Source: Phallusia fumigata (taxonomy: Eukaryota > Chordata > Ascidiacea > Phlebobranchia > Ascidiidae). Taken from it: 64,000 nucleotides of DNA. Below are positions 33,944 through 44,805 of the stretch, piece after piece. Every line of letters starts with the position of its first letter. Within the stretch, counting starts at the first letter, position 1. The DNA is taken from positions 248,763-312,762 of the forward strand of contig QXVZ01008373.1 in NCBI GenBank assembly GCA_008931825.1, in the 5' to 3' direction. Below the pieces are notes generated by a model, which was not told the DNA's origin, did not search any database, and saw nothing but the letters and a program-made list of their open reading frames with translations. Made by a program: the position numbers and the translations under genes.

Positions 33944-35718
33944 TGGGGTCTGTGATGCTTCTGAGCCCTCATGTGGCTTCCATGGAAACTTTATTTGACA
34001 GATGTTTTGACATGCTTTTAGTCTTTTAGAACCCAAGCACTTGTAGATGAATGCTGGCAAATTGTTGGGAATTCAAACACAGTTTTATGTGTATTCTCCT
34101 TGATATCCCCTCATTGTATGGCTAGTATGAGCAAATTTAAAATGAGGAATTTTTAATTTCAAACCCTTTTAAAGCTTATAATCAGGGTTTCTGATGCTTT
34201 GTACTACATGGCAAATAGTTTCGCCATAGAAGGTACAACTTTTGAACCTTATTATTCGGTGGATATAACATGTATGAAGAATTTGTATGTTTTGTAAGTA
34301 CTAAAGACTATATCCAATATACATAGAGTTTATGTTTGTGTGGAAATGTTGTTTTCTATGCAATGTTGCACATATATATCGATTTTTTAACTGTGTTCAC
34401 ATCATAGTAAACAAAAAAACTTGTTCTTCAAAAGTACCATGTATTTTAGCCTTGGTTGTACATGTTAAAATAAATACCATAGAGATATAATTGATTTTCA
34501 GCTTTGTGCTGTCACCCATAGCAATTGTTTAGGGTTCCTTAAAACATAAAACGGGTTTAGCCAGTGTTTTTCAAATAGGGTCCACAATCCCAGTAAAAAC
34601 CAAAGCAAGGATAAGATAAAAAGTTCATTTTTTTCTAATTGAAGCAAAATTGTGTAGTTATAAGTTTGACATAAACCCCGATAAATTGACTGCACAAATT
34701 TTGCTCCAAGTTGTATTTTCCATGTAGTCCTACCTCGTAAACTAACATGCTAACTTGAAAAAGTGTGGTACCTTGTTTTAGCTGGAAGATGGTTTGTATC
34801 CTTGACTGGGCGCGACCCACAAAAATAGTCTTTATCTCGGAACCTTATTCTTTTGTGAGCAATACTTTGTGAAAAACATTTTTAAATGTATAGCAATGCT
34901 AAGGTTAGTACAGTAGTTTTAGCAATTTTCGAAGCACACTTTTAACACGACCCAAAGTGGAACATCTCGCGATCACTGTTTGCGGCTTTACGCATTCCAC
35001 ATACTTTGTGTTGTTGAGTTTCACCGCTTATGTCATTCTATTGTGTCGTGTTGTCTTGTTAAAATTGCTAGCGGAAAGCTCCATGTAATTCTTCACCAGT
35101 GTTGTTTGAAAAATTTGTTTCAATAAATCTTGTGATTACATATTGTGACAAAACAAAAGTTTTGATTTTTTTGTGTCCAATTAAACTCTTTTTCGGTCAG
35201 ATTTCCATGTGCAATGCCGCTATATGCATTAATGATTAAAAAACATGGAAAGATTATCAGTCGAAACATGAGGCAACTTTATTTACGTAATTATAAAACA
35301 TACTAGCATTGACAGCAGAAAGATATGGAAAGTTCGGGAATGACTGTGATTAGTCATTAACAGTTCTGCGAACGAAATTCGCGTGGATTGAAGTTCGTGC
35401 ATTCACCAGGCGTCATTGACGACCATAAAGGCAGCTGTTCAAGACAATTCTTTTTCGTTGTGTATATTTTGCTACATTTGTTATTTGTAAGGACGGTCGA
35501 GCATTGATTACTTTAAGAAATAATGTCACGCGTCCTCCGTAACGCGGAAATGACGCTACGTTTCCGGACGTACAGCGATTGTTCTGCGGGACTGCGAATT
35601 GCAATCGGACCTGTTGTATGTTAATCACCTGTAGGAACGTACACAGTAGTTTCTGCAGGGCACAGTTTCAGTAATTAGATCGTTCGGAGGAAATTTGACG
35701 TAATTTGTCTGTTCAAAT
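33944..35718. other. PCYT2 3' UTR and promoter region of the ZP gene
   Basis: The first part is AT-rich and probably 3' UTR; a candidate AATAAA is at 34469-34474. From about 35300 the sequence has more CpG and probably holds the promoter and 5' UTR of the ZP-domain gene. No separate gene is supported. Confidence 0.45.
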
Positions 35719-38700
35719 ATGGAGAATTCTCACATTTTTTGTCTGTTACTTTTTGCTGGTGTAGTTGAAGGTGAGTTATTTAGTTTCATTGAGTCTTGAC
35801 TTCTTGGTACAAACCCGCATTAGCACAGGTTAACATGAGAATTTTTCCACTCGTTGGTTGTAAACGTTTTGAAGCAATGACACTTACATTCACGGCCCTA
35901 TATAAACTGGGGTTTTGTAACGAAATTTATGCAACGAAATTCTTCAAATCATTTGGAGTGGCCTCACGAAGTTGGTAAAGAAACCTGGGTTAAGTATTTC
36001 TGCAAAGTCTTCTTTGTAACATAGCCTGCAGAAATTGACTGCAGAAAAATCGTTGGGACATCTTTAAAGAATAATTACCAAAAATCGGAAAGAAAATACA
36101 AAACTAAATTCTTTTTTTCTGTAGTGCGTGCCACCCTTACTCCACCGGTGTTCCGAGCCTCGGAATCTTACCCGCCTGAGGATCGAGTGATTGTCCTGGA
36201 GTGGCTTTCACCTCCAGCCGGAACAAATGAAACCATTCAAAGTTACCGACTACAAGTTACTGACCCTCTGGGCAATGTCAACTCTATCACGATCCCGTAT
36301 GAAGTTGGTAACCAGCTGTACTCCGTAAGGAACCTAAAACCAGTTTCTACATATGGCCTCGGAATGGTTTCGGTTGGGGGGTCTGGAAACAGCGATGATC
36401 TATATATCACCGCGACCACAGCGGCTGGTGTTTATTGCAGCGCGACACCATCCTTAATGTGAGTTAAAGGTTTTTTTTGTTTCGCCTTTCAGCATCGTGT
36501 GTTAAAGTTTTTGAGAGTTGACCGAAACTTTATTTATACTGTTTTATTGAGCATTAACCGTTTTTGTTCGGTGCTTGACCGAACTAAGTCACAAATACAC
36601 GACATAGTAATAACTTAACGTAACTTATTTATTATTTTAAATGAATAGCGGTTCTTTGAAATTATTCGCATGGCGGCCCTCTTGAAGTTTTTTTGGTGAC
36701 TCACAGTCCCTCAATTTAAACTTGAGTTATCTTCACGCTATTCCAATAGCGTTATGTTACCTGTGATGTTGTAAAGCTGCATTGCGCGGTACTGAAAAAC
36801 CGTACCGCAAACCGTTAAACGCATCTGGTGTGATTCAGCCTTAACGGACCCCTAGAGCAGTGCTTCTTAACCGGGTGAATGGTTCACCCCAGGGTGAATA
36901 AAATTTTTGCAGGGGTGAATGAATGAGAAGGGGTGAACAAAGGGTGAAGGAAATGTTTTTGTGCCCATTGCTAAAATACATTTGTTTTACATTTATGCAA
37001 CAACACTCGATAGAATGCCTACCTACTAACAGCATGCGGACAAATGCAAAGAATTTCTTTGTTACACAACAACAGCAATATTTAAATGTTTATTGTGACA
37101 AAACAACAGTAGTTTTATGTCACAAGACCTCTCAGTCTGTGACATCACTATGCTATTTGTAGCTTTGTCGATTTCTCTGTCAGTACAATTTCAACTTGAG
37201 TGTCTAATCTAAGGCGTTGTACATCCCCGGGCTATGTTGTTTTTCATATGCCCCTATGGAAAAAAACAGCTGCCCACCCCTGCTCTAAATTATACCTAAC
37301 AGAATGTCCAAAAACATGTTTTTATGGTGTTATCGCTGATGTCCAATGATATCTTCTGATGATCTAAACATATTTTGTCGCTGGTGAATGAAATTTGGCA
37401 ATTTGTGGAAAGGGTGAACGAAATCGAAAAAGGTTAAGAAGCACTGCCCTAGAGGACCGCGGGCCGCACTTTGAGAACGTTGGTCTTAAAAATCTTTTGC
37501 AATAATGTTGGCCCCAAAATGAAATTTTAGTTTCAAGGTACAGCAGTTTCATAACAATGTAAAAAAGTGGTGTTTAGCAGACCCCTATTAATGATTATCT
37601 AGCAGGAATAAGGTATCTCAGTTCGTAGAAGCGATATTATTGCACAACATACACGGTCAATAATCAAGCGAGCTCTGTGCGGTCACCCATGCCCTAAATC
37701 GATTTCAACTTTATATCGTCTATTTTCAAAAACCTCATGATGTACTAAAATCTTTCTCACATTTAAATCCAACACAGTATCGGATCAGCTGATATAAACG
37801 CCATCAACCCACAGGCCGGTGACGAAATTGTTGTTACTTCGAGTGACGTCATATCAACCAACGACACCATGCATATTGATCCGAAGTGCAAGATCACAGA
37901 CTTCGGCGGCGATCTCTACAACATCTCAATTAACTTGGATGAGTGCGACCCGCGAGTCGAGGTGCACCAGGACAAGTTTCTTTCCCCGGTAAGTACTCGT
38001 CAGGAAAGTTTCATTTTCTGTTTTGCAAGTCGCGCTTGGCTAAGGGAGTCAAGTTCGACAACCCTCCTTTCCTTTTGAGGTTAGGGGATCTGGTGGTGTT
38101 TATTGCATCAAACAGCGTTTTAAGCCAAATATTTTTTATCTGGCCAGGAACAAATTTCTTGTAAAAATTAGGTGACAGCAGGGTAAATTGGTAAAACGGC
38201 AATGGTACGTGTTATTGCCGAAACGTTTGATTATTACAGCATGTTGCTTTAACAACTGTTTTGGCCTACATTTGTATGATACAGGTTAGATCCTTGGAAA
38301 GTGTCCTAATTTCTCTTAATTTTGTTAAAATACAAAAAAGTTTGTTTTTTAAACTCTTGATTGTTTTTACTCTAATAAATTACTACTGTAATTTTGACGC
38401 ATGTTGCAAATTTGAGGAAACAGTACTTTTTTGACGCTTGCATACGTTACGTTATTTAATTGAAGCCGGATAATCAGTTTGGTGGTATTCCAAAACAAAT
38501 ATATCTCGGAGTCTTAAGTACTCGTACAATACAAATACAACTCGACGCTTTTAAAACGATTCGAAGCTATTAATAACTGTTTTGTTTATTTATCTTATCT
38601 ACCAATTACCTTTGCCACTGTTCCAGCTGGATTCTCAACACCATATTCGCCCCTGTTCATTGTCTATTGATAACATTTAAAGACTGATGCGAATTTTTGA

Positions 38701-41491
38701 CACTTTGCTTTTATCTTGCCGTTCCTAAGCTTTCGTGGGCGTTTTCCTTTTTTGTGCATTATCGCAATGTGTTGCTAAACTGATTCTGCGCGAAAGCAAA
38801 ATTTAATGCAATGCAATGCCTTGTAGAGCCAGCAACCCAACGACACACTGAAATACACGTATACATTTCGACTTGCCCGTGATGCCAGCACTTTTCACGC
38901 AACGGTTAACCGATTCCCGAGTACAGCTTGTATTGAAGTGAGCTGCACTTTTGACCGAGAAATGCAAGTTACGTCTGAAATGGTCAAACCGTACATCAGG
39001 TGGGCTGAATATTTTCTTTGTTTTTTTCTTAATAGACGATAATGTACATGCAAGTGCATATCCACGTCTAGAATCTGCCCTTAAGCCACCATTCTGTCCG
39101 GCGATACTAACATTCTACAAAAAAAATTGTCCACCAGCTTTATACCGGAAGTTGTCATGAGTTCAATTCCTACAGCAAATGCAAAACATTTTCTAACCTA
39201 CGCATTGCAGCCCATGATTGCATGGAAAGCCCGCTTTGATTCTACAAATACATAGGCCTGGAGTAATGTGGCATTTTTATCACTAACACTGATATCTTCT
39301 TGTTCACAGGCGAATCGGTTTTAGTCTTGCTCCGCTTGAGGGCGTGTTTAACGTTGAGTTCGCTCTGTATCAGACTGATGCCTACAACACTATTCTGACT
39401 GACAGTCCAGTTGTCATTCCGGTATTTGATTACATCTTTGCTCAACTTCGACTTGAAGCCGATTCGAGTGATTTTGTACTGCAGGTAATCTTTGTGGTTG
39501 TTTGTTTTATTTGGCAGCATTTGCTTCTAAATTACCTCATGTCGATTTCACGATTTACTTCTTTTGCAGACGCCGACCTGTTGGGCGACACCTAGCGCCG
39601 ATAGTGAGGACCCTGTGTATGAGATTATTGATGGAGGGTAAGACAAGCTGAAAATTAAGGATTGTGTATTCAAACTGCATTTGTCGACAGTAAAGTGATG
39701 TAATTTGCGTTGTCTATATCATCTTGTAGGTCTGCTGTTATAATTGAGGTCATGCAACGGCTAATTACAACATGTTGTAAATTTAAAAGTTTTTCAGCTG
39801 TGTAATGTCGTAACCGTCTTAACGTCATTTGAACGTCCTCAAGGGCAATTCTCTCTCACTTTATACGCATTAACCAAGGTTAAGAGTTAGCTTTTATCTG
39901 CTTTGCACGATGCCCGTAAACTTAAGGTTGGCTTCACAAAGCTTGACAACAAGCCGTGTACACATACAAACAACTGCACAAGCAGTAACAACCTGATGCT
40001 TTTTCCCCAGGTGCGCCAAAATACATGGATTTGATCCCGCCAATGCTATTGTGGTATCGGAAAATTATCAAAGTCATTTTACCAAGTTTAAGTTGAAGTC
40101 ATTCGTATGGACGGGCGTGTCAGATCCACAACAGGCGATCTTCATCCACTGCTTGGTGACAGTTTGCAACACACAGATATCTGATACTTGCTTTATTAAG
40201 GTAAAATGTGCTTTTGTGGTGTTGAGTAGATGTTGCACACACTTTTTATTAGTTACGTTTCCATACGTTCATTTAATTGATGACTAGTGCTCGGTGGAGC
40301 AAATCCATTGAAAATATTGGGGAGGAATTTTGTTTTTGTGAGCAAATTTTGTGCAGACGTCATATTGAAGTTCTGACGTCAATACAGATCTTTATGTCGC
40401 AAAAGATGGGTTACATTTTGGCTGAGGCGGTCTTAAAACGCCTTTAAAACTGTTTGCGATCGTCTAACTGTTGTAACGCTAGAAATTTTTTTCCCAAATC
40501 CCTAAGGTGGACTTCTGGCTTAAAATGTATGTTTACAAACACATGCTCATTTTTAGTGTAGTGAATGTTTTTAAACTACCTGAATATTAAACGATTAATC
40601 CCGTTAAATGATGCAACAATGCCTACCTGATATGGGAAAACGGTTCAACATTTTTTATCCTGGGCGTTTATTTTGTTCCTGAAACTTTGTTTGTTTGTAG
40701 CCGTGTGAAACTAGACACAAAAGAAGCTTGCCGGAAAAGGATCAGCAGACCATCACTTACGGACCAATAACCATTCAACCAGATAAACAACCCAATTCGT
40801 GTACTGAGGTAAGATAATGGTTCCGCATAATTTTCCACCCAATCATAATTCACAGTCTGCTTTGGACCTAAAGTAATACTCCACTGTTTAAAGTATGGTA
40901 GTAAAGTTGCAATTGAAAACAAATTGTAACACAAACAATAAAATCTTTCTCATTTGACTAGTCGTCTGGTGGGTAAAGGTATGTGGGCCGCGCGTATTAA
41001 TATGAAAAACCGAGGAGCCACAAGATCCACCCACGTAATAAAGTTTTGTGTTTTCTTTTGACAGAAAAACGGAGGATGCGAGGACATCTGTGAGGAAGTT
41101 GGGGGAAGAAGATTTTGCAGCTGCAGTGATGGAGAAAGACTGATGGAAGATGGAAAGTCGTGTGCTAAAATATGTAAGTTGCATTTGTTTCAATATCATG
41201 CCTGGATTTAACGAGCAAGGAACGCAATTGGCCCGGACAGTCGGAAAAAACCTAGTTTTTTTTATTTTTACAAGTTTTTTGTCTTCCAGAAAGCCGTATT
41301 TTACATTTATTACTTTGCATACGCGTGTCACAGATGCTGATGTGGAAGTAATAGATTCCAGTGTTGATCATATTCTTCCCACTTTCGTTGTGGCGATGGG
41401 AGCACTCCTGGCACTTCTCAGTTTGCTGGTTTTTATCTACAAATTTGCGCGTACAACAAGGAAATCACCCGCTGTCTACACCAATCTTTAG
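35719..41491 (+). CDS. Secreted/membrane ZP-domain protein: signal, FN3, ZP, furin site, EGF, TM
   Basis: A type I membrane glycoprotein that probably polymerises into extracellular filaments after cleavage. Exons: 35719-35770, 36125-36458, 37778-37988, 38827-38999, 39310-39484, 39570-39637, 40011-40200, 40701-40808, 41065-41173, 41334-41491. Phases agree; 525 residues. Residues 1-18 are a signal peptide. About 22-115 is a fibronectin type III domain (VIVLEWLSPPAG, SYRLQV, VRNLKPVSTYGLGM). About 120-410 is a ZP module with paired cysteines (ISINLDECDP, IEVSCTFDREMQVTS, QAIFIHCLVTVCN). RHKR then gives a furin-type site. Exon 9 is an EGF-like repeat (NGGCEDICEE, FCSCSDGERLMEDGKSC). A TM helix (VVAMGALLALLSLLVFIY) and a tail of about 15 residues follow. 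EGF placed after the cleavage site is unusual. It may be an egg vitelline coat or gut/mucosal ZP protein; no ortholog is assigned. Confidence 0.88.
36858..37446. mobile_element. hAT-type MITE with exact 8-bp target duplication, inserted in an older repeat (ZP gene intron 2)
   Basis: A 589-bp element with ends CAGTGCTTCTTAACC and GGTTAAGAAGCACTG, a 15-base perfect inverted terminal repeat. It is flanked by CCCTAGAG on both sides (36850-36857 and 37447-37454). The flanks join to a sequence like AACGTTCTCAAAGTGCGGCC on the minus strand, which resembles the end of another hAT MITE type (compare 43870-44067). So this copy appears nested in an older insertion. Confidence 0.92.
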
Positions 41492-43600
41492 TGCTATGTT
41501 TTAGAAATGTGTATCGGCGGTTAAAGTACTTGCACTAATTTCTTTTTTGTTTTTGGAGTATAAAAAGAAAAAGTTTGAGATAAATTAGAAAATATATTTT
41601 CTTGGTGTTGGCACAAAAGTTTGAAATGTTTCTAAAACGCACAATGAATCCTTTTTGGGTAAACATGTCGGCCTATAGACGGCTTTTAGCAAAAAAGATA
41701 AAAAACACTTTTATAATGTTTAAAGCCAATCGAGAAGTTATGTTTACGTTAAGTGTATGTCATCGTCGGACAGCATGACTGCTTCTGACTGGAGGCAGGC
41801 TTGGGATGTAATTGCCTGCCTTTGAAACCCGGATAACCTACTATTTCGAAAGTGTGTTTGTGTCTGGTGGTTGATGTCGCAAAATACATTTAAGCAGACA
41901 AATTTGCGACTCAACCTGAAAACAGTTGCACTCGTTTTTAGATTGTTGCAAACCAAACAACCCTGCGAATGAATAACCATTAGCCTACCTTCCCTTCAAC
42001 CATGTATCTACCCTAACGATCACCTGATCTCATTTGATTACTAAATCGATTCGCGTTACCAAAGAAATACACAGAACAGCAGATAGTCTCGCACGCAGTC
42101 GTTGTTACGTATGTTTGCTATTTTAAAAAAATCGTAAAAATAAAAGAAAATACCGTGAAAGCAGGTAAATTGCATAAAAATGTAATCTTTAAAAAGATGC
42201 AAACATGAGTAACGACATAAACTCGACGCGAAATTTGATTTTCAGGTTGGCGACCGACTATTGTCGATAAAGTAATAAGGCGCTGTATATACCCTATTTT
42301 TAGGCCGTAACAAGTGCACTCCATCTGTGCAGAAAATAACATTCAAATGAAACGCAAAGTTTGTTGGCAGTTTTGTCTTCTCTTCTCCTGCGGTCTGCTT
42401 CATCCCAAAGTAGTATTTAAACAAAATCGCACAAGCCCTACCAACAAATCGGGTACGTCTTTTGTTCAAAGGAAGTCGCAACTGTATGTTACCCGAAGGG
42501 AGACAAAAAGGGGAAATAGTGTTGATTGCGACAGGGGAATTCCGAATTTGGGATTAGGCTAAACTCCCTTCAGTGTTTGTGGTGCTCAAACGTTTTGAAG
42601 AAATACCTTGGAACTTTTGACGTACTTATTAACAACGAATATACTCCGAAAAAGCGCTTTTTTCAGAGCATGGACGGGATAAACAAAACTTGATATGAAT
42701 GATAGCAACTTTAGTTCAGTTTAGAAGAGATTACGACTGTTCTTTCACATATTTTGTGTCTGGCAACAAGAACCTGAATCAAACTTTTTATGTGACAGTT
42801 ATTTATTTGTTTATTTATTTATTTGCGCAATGATTCAATAACGATGGGTTTGACTTTGCTTTGTCATTGCAAACTTAATCAAAAAAAAATAAGAACCGAT
42901 TTAGAAAAGCACGATAAAAACGACATTTATTCGTTGCCAATATGTGACATGCTCAACATGTGTGCTCACGTACAAGTCTGAGCACAACTGCAAAGCAGTC
43001 ATAGTGACGGTATTGTTTTATCTTCTGTATGTTAACTGTACACTTTGGTCGCAAGATGCGCCTTGCCAAATCAAATCCGGCACACTCGGTTTCGGACGAT
43101 CTTTGATGGAACATGGACAAATAAAAGTTGGAGATCAACTTGTAGTCATTCTGATCGACAACACTCTTTTTGTCTGCAGTGATATTAGTCATTTGTGGTT
43201 AAAACAAGTTGGAGGATGCATTGCTAAAACGTATAGGAAGAGATAGTAAGGATCGTGACCAATCAGGTTTTCCTGTTTTTGCCTTCTCTTCTTCGTCCAC
43301 ATATGTCGCACGAACGTCATGTTTTCCAGCCCAGGAAAATGATTTACCACAAAAAAATACCAGAGTTCATGACACACGATAACAGATTACGTTACAATTA
43401 TTAACGTTGCAATTATTACTCAAGTTTTGTTCCGAACTGTAAATTTTGCGCCGCCTAAAGTCGTTATGAAGCATATTGTCGCCCTCTTGTAACCTTTAAG
43501 CTGATACGTGGCACGAACTTTCTGTTTGGCGTAAGAGGCAGTTGATGGAGTCGGATGTAGTGTTGCACACGACCGTTACCGACAGATGTTCCACATCACT
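41492..43600. other. Spacer between the ZP gene and the first peptide gene, including duplicated block 1
   Basis: 41492-42660 has short frames only. From about 42665 the sequence is duplicated at 44806-45425. A TTTATTTGTTTATTTATTTA microsatellite at about 42800 is absent from the second copy. The block carries competing frames on both strands (see findings). No gene is certain here. Confidence 0.4.
42665..43340. repeat. Segmental duplication, left module copy 1
   Basis: GGACGGGATAAACA, ATGATAGCAACTTTAG, TTTTGTGTCTGGCAACAAG, ATGTTAACTGTACAC, GGCACACTCGGTTTCGG and CGCACGAACGTCATG occur in the same order at 44806-45425. The downstream part of the unit (44355-44805) is repeated at 45817-46262. 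The original unit was thus about 2.1 kb and included the first peptide gene. Confidence 0.9.
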
Positions 43601-43608
43601 ATATAAAA
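43541..43608 (+). promoter_or_regulatory. Promoter of peptide gene 1: conserved block plus TATA box
   Basis: TATAAAA at 43602-43608 lies about 30 bases before a likely transcription start. The 60 bases before it (GTTGATGGAGTCGGATG..., GCACACGA, ACAGATG, TCACT) align without gaps to 50602-50661 upstream of peptide gene 3, at roughly 70% identity by eye. The likely non-coding exon 1 ends AAAAG at 43677 before GTTAGTCT. Confidence 0.65.
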
Positions 43609-43869
43609 GGGGAGCTTGAAACGAAAAACACTCATTTTCTTGATTCTTCTTTTTTGGTCGTCGTAAAACAAGAAAAGGTTAGTCTATGAGATTGCTTTCT
43701 TCCCAAATTTCGTTCCGTTCCTTTTGTAAACCTTGCCACAAGCCAGTATACTTAACAACAATTGATAATTATATGCAATATGTGCTAGATTTCACTGAAA
43801 GCTTGAGGAACTTTATGCGAAAGATGGCACAACAGGCCCTTTACTCAGTGGCTTGGTTTTTGCCTAGAC

Positions 43870-44067
43870 CAGTGATTCTCAAAGTGTGGCCCGCGGACTA
43901 CTAGGTCCGCCATCCCCTCATAGTGGTCCGCGACAAGATGACTTTAACTAGGCACGGGTTTATAAAATCGCCTGTTTTTAGAGCATGTTAGAATGGAATT
44001 CTGTTTGGTGGTCCTCAGAAAAATAAGATGAAGTGGTCCTTGGGCAAAAAAAGTTTGAGAAACACTG
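43870..44067. mobile_element. hAT-type MITE with 8-bp target duplication, in the 5' UTR intron of peptide gene 1
   Basis: A 198-bp element with ends CAGTGATTCTCAAAGTGTGG and AAGTTTGAGAAACACTG. It is flanked by GCCTAGAC (43862-43869) and GCCTAGAT (44068-44075), a 7 of 8 match. It is related to the 9957-10143 element in its termini. The second copy of the segmental duplication lacks this segment. Confidence 0.9.
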
Positions 44068-44209
44068 GCCTAGATAATCCACCGTTGTGAAAAAACTGTC
44101 ATGAACGTAAAGCCAGTTTTACCAATTTCTGACTTCCCTGCGTAGTCGCTTTCTCAATTTTTTATGCGGATATAGCAAACCTTAGTACTAAAAATTTTTT
44201 GTTTTGCAG

Positions 44210-44613
44210 ATGAACAAGCTTTTGCTTCTCGCTGTCGTTCTCGGACTTGTCCTTCTTGCGTCCGAGCCAGCCGAATCGGCGAAAAAGAAGTTGGCAGTTT
44301 GTAAAGGTGCATGCTGGGGATGGATATGGTGGCATTGGATTATAAAAAGACCTGGAGATATTTCTGACCAAGGTATTTCAGTTATGAATTCAGGAGGCTC
44401 GAAAAAATAATGTTGGCCAATGTTTTAAAAAACTACTTTATGCCAAAAAAGTATAAAATCATCCAACACCGATTTAGTTTGACTTTCAGTCAAAATTTAT
44501 TATCTGTACCTGTATTGTTGGTTAACATGACAATGAGCTTATTCCATTGATACATTCGTCTTTTTTCGACAGACATGGATTTGGTCTTGGAGGAAATGAT
44601 GAACAATAGGTAA
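44210..44613 (+). CDS. Secreted Trp-rich cationic peptide precursor 1 (candidate antimicrobial peptide)
   Basis: Coding exons 44210-44372 and 44573-44613 (phase 1 join) give 67 residues. The acceptor TTTTGCAG directly precedes the ATG, so a non-coding exon 1 (ending 43677) lies upstream. Residues 1-23 (MNKLLLLAVVLGLVLLASEP...) are a clear signal peptide. The core, about 24-50, is KKKLAVCKGACWGWIWWHWI followed by IKRPGD. It is basic, with Cys-x3-Cys and five tryptophans in eight residues. Exon 3 encodes an acidic tail, DMDLVLEEMMNNR. Signal, cationic core and anionic propeptide is the layout of ascidian antimicrobial precursors (styelin, clavanin, Ciona MAM/PAP), but the core matches none I know. 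AATAAA is at 44673-44678. Function is inferred. Confidence 0.75.
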
Positions 44614-44805
44614 AAGATGAAAGTTTTGTGAAAGCTCACAAGTCAACGTGGAAAAAGTTTCAGAAAATGAAAAATAAATGTCACAACGAGCACTGTTGTT
44701 GTACTGTTTTGATTGTACCAGGGTATCTAATTGGGATGGATAATTCAGCAACAAAAATAACGTAAAAGTTATACAAGCAGGAGTCACAGACCTAAACAAT
44801 TTTAT

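Noticed and set aside
44204-44410. Unspliced reading of peptide gene 1 (ending SVMNSGGSKK)
   Set aside because: The donor at 44372/44373 and the acidic tail exon at 44573 match the layout of genes 2 and 3. The read-through tail has no counterpart there.
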